Of a DNA stretch of 64,000 nucleotides, positions 26,584 to 35,914 are shown piece by piece. The DNA is from Bacillus paramycoides (GTDB lineage Bacteria; Bacillota; Bacilli; Bacillales; Bacillaceae_G), in NCBI RefSeq assembly GCF_001884235.1, contig NZ_MAOI01000101.1:168228-232227 (forward strand), given 5' to 3'. The translations under genes were made by a program, and so were the position numbers. The notes below the pieces were generated by a model. That model ran no database searches. It saw nothing but the letters and a program-made list of their open reading frames with translations, and was not told the origin of the DNA. How positions within the stretch are numbered: the first letter of the stretch is position 1; every line of letters starts with the position of its first letter.

Positions 26584-29256
26584 TTATTGAATCCAGCCGT
26601 TTGTTTTCATTTCTGTTAGTTTTTCTTGTGCTGCTCTTACTTCAGTTTCATTTTCATTTGCTTGTACTGTTTTTCTTAAGAAGCGGCTCGCTTCTTCATA
26701 TTTTTTCTGTTTAATTTTGAACATCCCAAATGCAAAATTCACATGTGGATCTTCATCATTTTGCGAATATGCTTCTGCGAAAAATTTCTCGGCTTCATTT
26801 CCTTGTCCCACTTTATCGTATAAAATCCCTATATTCACAAGTGTATTTGTATCTCGGGTCCCACTGTTGACAACTCGATTGTAAGCTTCTAATGCTTGTT
26901 GATACGCAGCATTACTTTTTCCACCATCTCGCGATTCGTAAAATTGACCAGCTTCATAATATACAATTCCTAGTTGATTTAGTAACTCTATATTTTTCAT
27001 ATCCTTTTGGATTGCAGCTTGTAATACTTGAGATGCTTGTTGATAATTCGCTTCTTTTTTCGCACTATCAATTAAATTTGTTTTATTCCAAAGCACATAT
27101 AAGTTTGAAAGTTCAATTGTATATATAGCGTTCTTTGAATCTTGTGTAATAGCTTCTTTAAAGAACGATTCAGCTTTGTCTAACTGCACAGTTGCCGTGG
27201 CTAGTTGTCCTTTTAAATACGAAACAATCGCCTTATCTTCATTTGTTTTCGTGCTCATTTTGACAATAACGTCTTCCGCTTTTTCAAATTCTTTCATTTT
27301 CATATGACTTACAGCTAAATCTCTCATTGCATCTTTTTTATACGGTTCAATTCCTTTTGCATTATTCGCTAATGCTAGTTCGAAATTCGGAACTGCTTCT
27401 TGATATTTTCCAATGCGGAAATTTGCTGAAGCTAATAAATAGGCGGCTTCATTATTTTCTTTATCAATTTCTCTATCTTTTATTAATTTGGTAATATAGT
27501 CGATTGCAATTTTATTCTTTCCTTCAGCAACGTAAATTGTTGCTAATTGAAGATGTGCTTCGTCTTTTCCTTTCACTGCAATTGCATGACCAACAGCCTC
27601 TTCTGCAAGTTTATATTTTTTATCATGATAGGCTTGCCTTGCTTGTTCCATAAAGTGTTGATATTTAGCATTCGTTGTATAGAAGTAATACGCCGTAGCA
27701 CCACCTATAACGACAATTGTAATTGAACCAATGATCAAAATACGTTTTTTATTTTTGCTCCACCATTTTGAAAAGGCAGACGGTTCTTTTTGTTCATGCG
27801 TTAATGTAAGAGGTTGATTCGATGCTTTTGCATTTAAAATTTCATCATCTATATCATATTCAACTTGTTTTTTTGTTTGTTTCCGGCTCTGTAGAATGCT
27901 ATTTGGAACTGTAATTGTAGCTGCTGCTTCTGTAAATGATGTTTCTTGTTCTTCTTTTATCTCCTCAATAATGCTTTCAATTTCCTTTTTTAACGCATGA
28001 TCAATGTTTGGAAATTGTACGATTCGTGAATAGACGAAACAAGCAAATTCTGCATTGTTTTCTCTCTCCAATTCAGTAGCTAGTTCCAAATAACTTTGCA
28101 GCACCTTTTTGGGGTTTATTCCAGGCTCTTGACTCTCTATTGTTTGAATGATATATGCGAGTTCTTGTTTTAGAGCAGTTGATGGATTAAGTGAATTGAA
28201 AATTGTTTTATATTCATATAATGCCGCTTGCTTAAATCCTCTCTCTTCTAATAATCTTGCAATTTCCAAACATTTCGATACAAAAAGAGACTGTTCTTGT
28301 TCTGACTGCTTTTCTGTATCAATTTTTATTATCTCTCTTGCACTATTAAATGCATCGTGCCATTGTGCAAAGCTTGGACATTCTGCAAAAGTTTTACTAT
28401 TCCATGCCTGCTTAAATAACTGTGCAATTTCCCCATTCCATTGATTATGTAATACTTGCTGAAGTAATGCATATCTTTCACATTCTGTCTGCATTTCTTC
28501 GGTTTTAAAATAGCTTGCATCTGTCCATTTTTTATTTCGAACCTCTTCACTACACCAACTTAGTATTTCACCTAATATAACGGATGCAGCAAAACGATCC
28601 GCTTCTTTTTGCCATACTCCACCTTTTAAAAACATTGGCGCGTAGCCAGCTGAACCCGCCGGTAACAGCGAAGGTCTTTTACTTTTTGGTCCATACATTT
28701 GCTCAACATCAACAAGCTCAATACGGTGTTGACCTTCAATAGGATTTTCACTTAGAAAAGGTATTAGTACGTTACTAGATGACAAGTCATTATGAGCAAT
28801 CTCATTTTCTTCCATTATTTTAAGTGTTGTTAGAAATGCCTCTGCAATAAAAAAACATTGTTGCTTTGATAGCATTCGTTGCTCTTGTAAAATATCAGCC
28901 CAAGTTGGCCCTTCAATCCAAGGCATCACAATACTATTCGCAAGATCTTCTGACTTTTCAATTACAGATGTATGTTCTTCTTTTGTAACAATGTAGCGTG
29001 AACATACTTTAAGACCCGCTAAGGAAGAAAGTGGTTTCAAAAATACTAATTGATGTTTTTCATCACGATAGCGTTCCTTAAAAACTTTTAATGCTATTCG
29101 TTCTACACTATTTTCATGTTGTAGCTGATATACCGTTCCTTGTCTACCTTCTTGCCCATATGGCATATCAATTCCAATAACTGCTGGATGCTTTGAAAAA
29201 TGATACGCATCTTTATTTAAAACAATTTTTTCTCCTACTTCTGGCCTGAATCCCAT
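26584..29256 (-). CDS. Ser/Thr kinase-TM-TPR protein of the T7SS operon
   Basis: An 890-residue protein in three parts. Residues about 25-300 are a protein-kinase fold: glycine loop GQEGRQGTVY (34-43), Lys57 in IALKVF, HNDLSSSN at 155-162 in place of HRDxxxxN (Asp157, Asn162), DVE at 183-185 in place of DFG (Asp183), an activation-segment-like GSAGYAP (201-207) and helix F ADRFAASVILGEIL. Residues about 505-526 form one TM helix. Residues 530-890 are TPR repeats predicted outside. T7SSb EssB/YukC has the same plan, pseudokinase-TM-ectodomain, so this is the probable EssB counterpart, but with catalytic residues retained. Together with the PP2C and vWA genes it completes a TerY-P-like triad. 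Confidence 0.85.
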   Translation of the reverse strand: MGFRPEVGEKIVLNKDAYHFSKHPAVIGIDMPYGQEGRQGTVYQLQHENSVERIALKVFKERYRDEKHQLVFLKPLSSLAGLKVCSRYIVTKEEHTSVIEKSEDLANSIVMPWIEGPTWADILQEQRMLSKQQCFFIAEAFLTTLKIMEENEIAHNDLSSSNVLIPFLSENPIEGQHRIELVDVEQMYGPKSKRPSLLPAGSAGYAPMFLKGGVWQKEADRFAASVILGEILSWCSEEVRNKKWTDASYFKTEEMQTECERYALLQQVLHNQWNGEIAQLFKQAWNSKTFAECPSFAQWHDAFNSAREIIKIDTEKQSEQEQSLFVSKCLEIARLLEERGFKQAALYEYKTIFNSLNPSTALKQELAYIIQTIESQEPGINPKKVLQSYLELATELERENNAEFACFVYSRIVQFPNIDHALKKEIESIIEEIKEEQETSFTEAAATITVPNSILQSRKQTKKQVEYDIDDEILNAKASNQPLTLTHEQKEPSAFSKWWSKNKKRILIIGSITIVVIGGATAYYFYTTNAKYQHFMEQARQAYHDKKYKLAEEAVGHAIAVKGKDEAHLQLATIYVAEGKNKIAIDYITKLIKDREIDKENNEAAYLLASANFRIGKYQEAVPNFELALANNAKGIEPYKKDAMRDLAVSHMKMKEFEKAEDVIVKMSTKTNEDKAIVSYLKGQLATATVQLDKAESFFKEAITQDSKNAIYTIELSNLYVLWNKTNLIDSAKKEANYQQASQVLQAAIQKDMKNIELLNQLGIVYYEAGQFYESRDGGKSNAAYQQALEAYNRVVNSGTRDTNTLVNIGILYDKVGQGNEAEKFFAEAYSQNDEDPHVNFAFGMFKIKQKKYEEASRFLRKTVQANENETEVRAAQEKLTEMKTNGWIQ

Positions 29257-29288
29257 TTTATCCCCTTGCTCTCATATGACGATTTTTA

Positions 29289-29323
29289 AAGAAAAGACCA
29301 GGAACAATAGCTCCTGGTCTTTT
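29289..29323 (-). terminator. Terminator/attenuator between the WXG100 and kinase-TPR genes
   Basis: AAAGACCAGGA / TCCTGGTCTTT (29293-29303, 29312-29322) with TTTTC following on the minus strand. Partial readthrough would give more WXG100 transcript than downstream membrane subunits. Confidence 0.75.
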
Positions 29324-29338
29324 GCAATTGTTCTGCTA

Positions 29339-29611
29339 TTAATATGAGCTATCCGCGTTACGGAAGTTAGTAGCAATGTTTTTCAAATCAGTAGAAATAT
29401 GTTCTAGAATCGGAATGTATTTTTGCATTTCTTGTCTAGCACTTTCAAAGTTCGCTCTGAACTTATCTTGTGTTGCCCCAGACCATTGTCCCTCTAAACT
29501 CTGAATTTCATTTCCAAGGTTATTGATTTGTTGTTGAGCTTCAGCTGCTGCGTTTGTAAAGCGTCCAGCGATTTGATCAAGTTGTTCAGGTGTAATTTTA
29601 ATTTCTGTCAT
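29339..29611 (-). CDS. WXG100-family secreted protein (EsxA-like)
   Basis: A 90-residue helical-hairpin protein of the ESX/WXG100 family: first helix ITPEQLDQIAGRFTNAAAEAQQQINNLGNEIQSLEG, the turn Q-W-S-G (WxG) at about 42-45, second helix DKFRANFESARQEMQKYIPILEHISTDLKNIATNF and a C-terminal tail. WXG100 proteins are substrates and partners of type VII secretion and leave without a signal peptide. Located between essC and the kinase-TPR gene, bounded by two hairpins, implying its own stable mRNA segment. Confidence 0.95.
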   Translation of the reverse strand: MTEIKITPEQLDQIAGRFTNAAAEAQQQINNLGNEIQSLEGQWSGATQDKFRANFESARQEMQKYIPILEHISTDLKNIATNFRNADSSY

Positions 29612-29686
29612 CCTGCTTTTCCCCTTTCAATCTATTAATATCATAACAATTAGATTATAAACTATATTCACTCTATTTTTAAAGGG

Positions 29687-29723
29687 GTAATTTACAAAAA
29701 AATACTATTTTTTTGTAAATTAC
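29687..29723 (-). repeat. 37-base perfect palindrome between essC and the WXG100 gene
   Basis: Arms GTAATTTACAAAAAAATA (29687-29704) and TATTTTTTTGTAAATTAC (29706-29723) are exact complements around a single C at 29705. It starts 7 bases downstream of the essC stop codon at 29731. As RNA it is an 18-bp AU-rich hairpin with a U7 run inside the stem; it may terminate, stabilise or be processed. Confidence 0.8.
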
Positions 29724-29730
29724 ACCAGCT

Positions 29731-32700
29731 TTATATTCTTTCTGTCGATTCTGACCATTTTCTAGCAATCTTTTTTATTAAATCATGTAGTAAATGTAGT
29801 GGCGTAAAAGCACATTTTACTTTCATAGGTTGCCTGCGTACAAAATATCCTTCCCCACTCTGAAACTCTTGATCCATTTCTGTATGCTTGAGCTTTATAT
29901 TAAAGAAATACACATCATTATTTTGCGTAGTGCCTAATAAATAACTAAAGCTTCGTTTTCTGATTTCCGCAAACCATTTTTCATGTGAATAATTAGTTAC
30001 ACTTGAAGTTGTAGCAGCTACAACAAAATGGATCCCTTTATTTCTTCCATTTTGAACAATTTGCTCTATTTTATTTTTCGCATCAAAATCAGTAGATAAT
30101 AACGCCAGCATTTGATCAATATCATCAATAACAATAATAATCCTCGAATATGGAAACTTCATTTTTTCATTTGGATTTAAAGACGGCATGACCACTTCTC
30201 TGTTATTTATTACTTCTAGCAGCTCATCTAACATTTCTTTTAATTGCATTCCATCTGTAATTCGCTTTTTAACATGAGGTAATTCTCCAAGAGCCAAAAT
30301 ACCCGTTGTTTTTTCGCTTAGATCAATCATGAGTAATTCAATTTCTTCAGGTGCATGTTGATAGGTAAGAGAAAAAATCAGTGTTTGTAATAAAGATGTC
30401 TTACCACCTTCAATTCTTCCACCAATGAAAATATTTGTCATTTCCTCCAATGAAAAGTTTTGCAAGCGAATATCTTCTGTTTCGATACCTGCACAAATTT
30501 GCGATGATTCTGATTGCTCTAGCATGTCTTCAACAAACAACTGTTTCGGAACCATTGGAATTGATTTTGCTTTCTCTCCAGTCCATGCTCCATTCATTTT
30601 TTGAATAATTGTTTTTAATTGCTTAGAATATTCCAATTCATTTTCTCCAATGAAAGGCAATGCTGCCTGGAATAGCTCTGGGGGCTGCCCTTTCGCTAAA
30701 CCACGTCCAGATGGTACATCAATTAACGGGAAGTTTGGTCTTCCAACTAAACTATAATATTCTGTTCTATCTTGCAATTCAAACGAAATTGCCATTGGAA
30801 TATTGTTACGAACACGGTCAAACATATCAGTTGTTTGGTTGAGTGATAAATGAAAATAAATACCGTACGTACTTGACTCACGTAATAATTGCTCAAAGAC
30901 TGCATTTTCCTTCTCATACTCACTACGGAACCTAATATAACCATCTATCATTACGACAATAGCTGGAATCTTTGTTTCTACCATTCGGTTATACATCGCG
31001 AAAGATTTTGCTCCCATATCAGAAAAACATTCTTTTCGATATGTGACTTCCTTCTTCAAATAGCTAAACAACCGTTGCATTTTTTCCATTTCGTCTTCTT
31101 GTACAATTCCACCCACATGTGGTAATTCTCTAAAGTCTAAAAACATGCGACCAAAATCAACCACATAGAAGTTTACTTCCTCTGGTGTATGAGACAATGC
31201 CAGAGACATGATAATTGTTTGTAATAGAGTCGTTTTTCCTGTACCTGGCATACCGTAAATATTTAAATGCCCCTCTTGAACATCTAATTTCAAAGGATAC
31301 TGCGCTTGATTTGCCACATCGTCGATTAGCCCTACCGTTAACTGCAATTCATCTTCTCTTTGCTTCCATACATCCGCATTCCAATTCTCTATTTCATAGA
31401 ATTGATTTAATAATAGTTTCTCTGGTAAAGGTGCTAACCAAGGTCCTGGCAAAGCTGTAATATTTTCTTTTTCGGATACGTTCTGTACATATTGAATAAA
31501 AGCTTGTAATTGCTTTGGGCTATTTGTCATTCGTTTTGGACGCTTCTTCACTTTTATTCTTTCACCCGAAAGCTTAACTTCTGTAAAGTCAACTATATCA
31601 AGAACCTTCTCTTCATCTGGATTATATGGAGCTCCACTCCATGCGGATTGGAACAATTCTAATATTTCATTGCTACCAACTTGTAAATACCCTCGTCCAG
31701 GTACATTTATTTTTGATGCGTCTGGAATCTTTAACATTTCGCGACTATCTGCGTCATCTTGTACACGTAAACAAATTCGAAAACGTGAGTTACTCCAAAT
31801 TTTATCATTCACAACCCCTGAAGGTTTTTGTGTAGCTAATAATAAGTGGACTCCCAACGTTCTTCCTATTGCAGCTACACTTATGAGTTCATCCATAAAT
31901 TCCGGTTGCTCCTTTTTCATTTGAGCAAACTCATCAATGACAATAAATAAATGTGGCAAAGGCTCTTTTTCACGCCAGCTTGTTTCATAATATTCATCTA
32001 AATGTTGAACATTTCCAGCCTGAATAAACAATTTTTGTCTTCTCTCTAATTCCGCCTTTAACGAAATTCTTGCACGTTCAATTAAGTTTGGATCTTCTAA
32101 GTTTGTAATTGATGCAATAATATGTGGTAGCCCTGCAAATGTGTTTGACATTCCACCACCCTTATAATCAATAAGCATAAATGCCATCTCATGAGGATGA
32201 TAGGTAGCCGCTAATGCTGCTATAATAGACTGAATCACTTCACTTTTTCCTGACCCTGTTGTACCAGCCATTAAACCGTGCGGACCATGTCCTTTTTTCT
32301 CAATTTTATCGTGAATATTTAGAAAAACAGGTTTACTTCCTTCTCTTACACCGATTGGAACCGGTAATGAAGTCGGATATCGATTTTCACCCCATCTCTC
32401 TAACACCTGTAACTCTTCCATTTTCTTCGCTTGGAACAAATCCAAAAATGTTAATACTTTCGGTATGTTAGCTGCTGTAGAACTTTTCATTCGAATTGGA
32501 GCAATGCTTCGCGCTCCTAATTCACATCTTTCGAATGAAAGCCGATCTACTTTAAAACTAGCGCGCGTTGTCCCGCTATTTTCAGCTGAATTTGAAAATG
32601 TTTCTACTAACTCACCATTTTCTCCGTTTAAGCTAATAACAAGATCACATTCCATCGGCAATCGTTCTCTCTGTTCTGCAAATATAAACGTAGATGCTCC

Positions 32701-33741
32701 GACACTTTCCCCTTCTCTAAGTAACATTGGAATTAGAGGATCATCTTCTAAAAATTCTCTCGCGGATAAGAAAAAGACATACATTGGGATTAAAGGTATT
32801 TTCGCATCCGCCTGTGCAGAGGAATTATAAATTCTACGCATATTAAGTGGTGTGAACAACGCTTCAGCTAATTTCTGAGCGTCTTGTTGATTTTCAGATA
32901 GAAAACGCATACTTCTCTGCTCATCCCATACATGAGGAAGCCATCTCATCCAATCCCATTGTTTTTTCTCCTTCTCATGATAAAAGGCTGCTATTTTCAC
33001 TTCATTTGGCGCATGATGTGTCATAATTTGCGTCGTTACAATTCGAATAAAGTTCAACCTATCCTCTTTATTTCCAACTACACCAATTACATCATTTTTT
33101 TTCAAAGAGATTGAAATATGTCCATTAGGAATTGTAGTAAAATCCCTTTTCACATTTTGTGCTTCTGTAACTAATGGATTTTCTTCGTAGCCTTTCTGCT
33201 CAGGCACTTTCAACTCTACAAGGAATGGTCTTTCCCCCGTTCCAATACGAATATCTAAAAAATCCGGACTTTCGGGTGTTCGCTCCCATAAGTTACTTTC
33301 TTGATTTTCAATTCTTTGCACACTTTTTAATGGACTTGGATTTTGTGTAATTAAATACTTTGCTTGTTCAACCTTTAACGTATCTAATTCCACTCGGCGC
33401 TTTTGAATTTGCTCTAAGTATCTTGTTTGCAATTGTTCAACCATTTGACGATGTTCTTTCTTTCTACGTAAATGCCCCATCGATGTAAATATATATGACC
33501 CTAACATAGGAATACTAGAAACCATCATAAGCGGCATATAGCTTGAATTCATTTTCATAACCTTCATCATCACAAAATATAATACTAGCGTCAAAATTGT
33601 CATCGCCGCTGGCAATATCATCGTTTCAATTGAAAATTTCGGCTCCTCTGGTATATTCGGTGGATCATGAATAATAACATCCCCTGTTGGTATGTCTACT
33701 TTCACACGCGGAGAGCGCTGAAAATATGGTGATTTTTGCAC
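29731..33741 (-). CDS. essC: EssC/EccC-type FtsK/SpoIIIE ATPase of type VII secretion
   Basis: The 1336-residue motor of the secretion system. An N-terminal GDVIIHDPPNIPEEP strand resembles the start of actinobacterial EccC. Two TM helices follow at about 41-62 and 68-89. There are three FtsK-like ATPase domains: Walker A GTTGSGKS (493-500) with Walker B LFIVIDEF (598-605), Walker A GMPGTGKTT (830-838) with MIDGY near 931-935, and Walker A GGRIEGGKTS (1107-1116) with IIIVIDD (1201-1207). The N-terminal FHA pair of staphylococcal and Bacillus EssC is absent. Start is GTG at 33741 with GGAG upstream. It takes WXG100-type and LXG substrates to the channel. Confidence 0.93.
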   Translation of the reverse strand: MQKSPYFQRSPRVKVDIPTGDVIIHDPPNIPEEPKFSIETMILPAAMTILTLVLYFVMMKVMKMNSSYMPLMMVSSIPMLGSYIFTSMGHLRRKKEHRQMVEQLQTRYLEQIQKRRVELDTLKVEQAKYLITQNPSPLKSVQRIENQESNLWERTPESPDFLDIRIGTGERPFLVELKVPEQKGYEENPLVTEAQNVKRDFTTIPNGHISISLKKNDVIGVVGNKEDRLNFIRIVTTQIMTHHAPNEVKIAAFYHEKEKKQWDWMRWLPHVWDEQRSMRFLSENQQDAQKLAEALFTPLNMRRIYNSSAQADAKIPLIPMYVFFLSAREFLEDDPLIPMLLREGESVGASTFIFAEQRERLPMECDLVISLNGENGELVETFSNSAENSGTTRASFKVDRLSFERCELGARSIAPIRMKSSTAANIPKVLTFLDLFQAKKMEELQVLERWGENRYPTSLPVPIGVREGSKPVFLNIHDKIEKKGHGPHGLMAGTTGSGKSEVIQSIIAALAATYHPHEMAFMLIDYKGGGMSNTFAGLPHIIASITNLEDPNLIERARISLKAELERRQKLFIQAGNVQHLDEYYETSWREKEPLPHLFIVIDEFAQMKKEQPEFMDELISVAAIGRTLGVHLLLATQKPSGVVNDKIWSNSRFRICLRVQDDADSREMLKIPDASKINVPGRGYLQVGSNEILELFQSAWSGAPYNPDEEKVLDIVDFTEVKLSGERIKVKKRPKRMTNSPKQLQAFIQYVQNVSEKENITALPGPWLAPLPEKLLLNQFYEIENWNADVWKQREDELQLTVGLIDDVANQAQYPLKLDVQEGHLNIYGMPGTGKTTLLQTIIMSLALSHTPEEVNFYVVDFGRMFLDFRELPHVGGIVQEDEMEKMQRLFSYLKKEVTYRKECFSDMGAKSFAMYNRMVETKIPAIVVMIDGYIRFRSEYEKENAVFEQLLRESSTYGIYFHLSLNQTTDMFDRVRNNIPMAISFELQDRTEYYSLVGRPNFPLIDVPSGRGLAKGQPPELFQAALPFIGENELEYSKQLKTIIQKMNGAWTGEKAKSIPMVPKQLFVEDMLEQSESSQICAGIETEDIRLQNFSLEEMTNIFIGGRIEGGKTSLLQTLIFSLTYQHAPEEIELLMIDLSEKTTGILALGELPHVKKRITDGMQLKEMLDELLEVINNREVVMPSLNPNEKMKFPYSRIIIVIDDIDQMLALLSTDFDAKNKIEQIVQNGRNKGIHFVVAATTSSVTNYSHEKWFAEIRKRSFSYLLGTTQNNDVYFFNIKLKHTEMDQEFQSGEGYFVRRQPMKVKCAFTPLHLLHDLIKKIARKWSESTERI

Positions 33742-33773
33742 GAAACATTTCTCCTTCCCTATTCCAAAAACTA

Positions 33774-34136
33774 TTACTCAATGATTTTCCATACATAATC
33801 TTCTTCATTAGAAGATATATTTGATTTAATAGGTTCGTTATAAACTTCTTCTGCCGATAGCATTTCAAAAGAAGGAATAATTGCCCCTTTTTTATATAGC
33901 ATTACATATTGTCCATCCCAAACATCATTATCTCGTAAAGTTTCATCATTCCGAATAGAACGCCACTCTTCTTTATCTTTTGCTACTCTAATTTCATAGA
34001 TACCGCTTAATGCTTCATCTATTTTTTCATGATGTAAAATCGCTTCAATAATTTGTACTGTTTTTACATCATTAGGAATTGCAATATCTATTTCTTCATT
34101 CGATTGTTTTATGTACGTCACAATAATCTCTTCCAC
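33774..34136 (-). CDS. YukD/EsaB-like ubiquitin-fold protein
   Basis: A 120-residue protein. Residues 1-80 fit the ubiquitin-like fold of YukD/EsaB: strand IIVTYIKQSNEEIDIAIP, helix TVQIIEAILHHEK, strand GIYEIRVAKDKEEW, and RNDETLRDNDVWDGQYVMLYK matching the usual 'L-x-D-x-x-I-x-x-G-D-x-L-x-I' end. It has an extra acidic C-terminal tail of about 40 residues, longer than the 80-residue YukD. GTG start at 34136 behind AAAGGTGAA. It lies between the PP2C and essC genes, 27 bases from each, as EsaB does in other T7SS loci. Confidence 0.8.
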   Translation of the reverse strand: MEEIIVTYIKQSNEEIDIAIPNDVKTVQIIEAILHHEKIDEALSGIYEIRVAKDKEEWRSIRNDETLRDNDVWDGQYVMLYKKGAIIPSFEMLSAEEVYNEPIKSNISSNEEDYVWKIIE

Positions 34137-34163
34137 GTTTATTCACCTTTTTCCATCATGTTG

Positions 34164-34937
34164 TTACCAAGAAATATCTAAGAATGAAATATCATCGCTT
34201 GTCGGTGAGTACTGCGCCTTCTCGATTTCTTTTAAGACTTCCTCAAATTTATACTGCATTAGCGACATTAGTCCGTCTGAATGAATAACAATCCGATTTA
34301 CTTCTTCTCTGGATAATGTCTTTGAAAAAACCTCCAATTCGCCACCAATAATACCACGATGTGTAGACCATCTTTTCTCTATATTTCTCTCAAACTTCAT
34401 TACATTCAAGCAACCCTTCTGCTCTTGAAACAATTGTACAAATGAATCACCATGTGTAACTATCGTTACATGGGCTTTGTCTTGATTTGGAGTGAGCGCT
34501 ATTTTCCCACCAATAAACATAGCTTCACTACCTTGTTTTCTCTTTTCTTCCAATACATCGCGAAGTAACCACGGTGTTTCTTTTGGCAATTGAAAAGACC
34601 TTATTTCCTCTAACGCTTCTTCTTTCCACTTTGCCAACTGTTCATTTAATAGAATAGAAATATCCTGTTTCGTTTCCGGAAATATTTCAAATAAGTTTAA
34701 TAATTTCATACCAAGAAATCTCGCAGCGATTTCCCCCTGAAAAGACATTCCTACACCATCACATAACACAAATATGAAACTAGTTCCATTATCTTGTAAT
34801 GCTAGAAAGTCTTGTCCACTCTCATTTAAATCCTGTGTTTCTTTAGCTCTTACATAGCTATATCGATAAGTAAAATGTTTGCTTCTCTTTTCTTGCAATA
34901 CCGTTTCTTTCTCTTGCGACAGGATAAATTTCACCAT
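34164..34937 (-). CDS. PP2C-type protein phosphatase of the T7SS operon
   Basis: A 257-residue PPM/PP2C phosphatase with the metal-site motifs in order: GQDFLAL (about 42-48), VLCDGVGMSFQGEIAA (57-72), VTHGDSFVQLF, VIHSDGLMSL and SDDISFLDI at the end. All four metal-binding Asp positions look intact. Its likely substrates are the kinase-TPR protein encoded downstream and whatever that kinase phosphorylates. It is coupled closely to the vWA gene upstream (11-base gap) with AGGAGGGAG as RBS. The motif set fits the PP2C of TerY-P triads. Confidence 0.88.
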   Translation of the reverse strand: MVKFILSQEKETVLQEKRSKHFTYRYSYVRAKETQDLNESGQDFLALQDNGTSFIFVLCDGVGMSFQGEIAARFLGMKLLNLFEIFPETKQDISILLNEQLAKWKEEALEEIRSFQLPKETPWLLRDVLEEKRKQGSEAMFIGGKIALTPNQDKAHVTIVTHGDSFVQLFQEQKGCLNVMKFERNIEKRWSTHRGIIGGELEVFSKTLSREEVNRIVIHSDGLMSLMQYKFEEVLKEIEKAQYSPTSDDISFLDISW

Positions 34938-34948
34938 ACTTCTCCCTC

Positions 34949-35713
34949 CTATCGAACCGGCGTTGCAGCGGACATTTGAAACCCAAGTGATACTAAATCC
35001 GCATTTGTGCCAGGAAACATCATCACCGCACCATCCGCAATATGAAAACCATGCTCAGTCATCATCTCACGGTAGCTTTGAGGGATAGGTGATGAAAGTC
35101 GTTGCAACTTTGCTCCGTACTCATCCGCAATTTCTGTATTTGGCATAATACCTTGCCATTTCTTTATACTAGTAATTTGCTCTTGCATAATTTCATCCGA
35201 AATAAATATATTTTCAATTAGTACATTCCCATCAGGTACAGACATATCCATAATTCTTCGTACAATTAATTCTGGATCTTCACCAGTTGAAGCACCGTCT
35301 GTCATATGACAGACAACAGGAGCTGGTCCATCTTGTAAATTTGGTAATTCCTTTTGCAATAACTTCTCCACTACAGAGAAAGCTTTTGCTGTATCAGTTA
35401 AGCGATGCGTTTGGATTTTATCTAGTGGGCGCAGTCTTGCTACTTCGTCGATTGTTTTCACACCACCCAATAGATCAAAAACATGATCACTATAAGCTAA
35501 AATAGATAACTTATACCTTGGAAGTAAGCGACTACCTTTAGTTGAACGAAATACCATTTGGCGAATCGCTAAAGAAAGAGCATCCGTTACAATATCAATT
35601 CTTCTTTTTTCTTCTCCGCCTGCATCCATCATTTGATTCATTGATGCGCTTACATCCAGAAGATAGATTATATAAGCTGGTGTTTGTTGTGTTGCTTGAG
35701 TTTGATATAACAT
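34949..35713 (-). CDS. vWA-domain protein (TerY-like), first gene of the T7SS operon
   Basis: A 254-residue von Willebrand factor A protein. MIDAS motif DVSASM at residues 20-25, followed by RIDIVTDALSLAIRQMV, YKLSILAYSDHVFDLLGGV (second site) and PAPVVCHMTDGASTGEDPELIVRRI (third MIDAS Asp/Thr). No TM or signal peptide, so cytosolic. TerY proteins of this type pair with a PP2C and a kinase in TerY-P triads; the next gene is a PP2C and the operon contains a kinase. No terminator separates the genes to essC. RBS GGAAGGG before the ATG. Confidence 0.88.
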   Translation of the reverse strand: MLYQTQATQQTPAYIIYLLDVSASMNQMMDAGGEEKRRIDIVTDALSLAIRQMVFRSTKGSRLLPRYKLSILAYSDHVFDLLGGVKTIDEVARLRPLDKIQTHRLTDTAKAFSVVEKLLQKELPNLQDGPAPVVCHMTDGASTGEDPELIVRRIMDMSVPDGNVLIENIFISDEIMQEQITSIKKWQGIMPNTEIADEYGAKLQRLSSPIPQSYREMMTEHGFHIADGAVMMFPGTNADLVSLGFQMSAATPVR

Positions 35714-35881
35714 GTTTCATACCCTTCCATACATTATTATATGAACTATTTTTATATTCATATTTTATTATAACTTATGAATTTTCTTTTTCTCAATTCA
35801 TTATAATTTTTTCTTGATATAATTTACATATTTTCACACAAAAAACCATTATTATTCCCTCTAACTTATGTCGAAATGCAC

Positions 35882-35910
35882 AGAACCCTTCTATATTATA
35901 GAAGGGTTCT
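35882..35910 (-). terminator. Hairpin terminator behind aspS2
   Basis: Perfect 14-base arms AGAACCCTTCTATA / TATAGAAGGGTTCT immediately after the aspS2 stop; only a weak T tract follows on the minus strand. Confidence 0.65.
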
Positions 35911-35914
35911 AATG

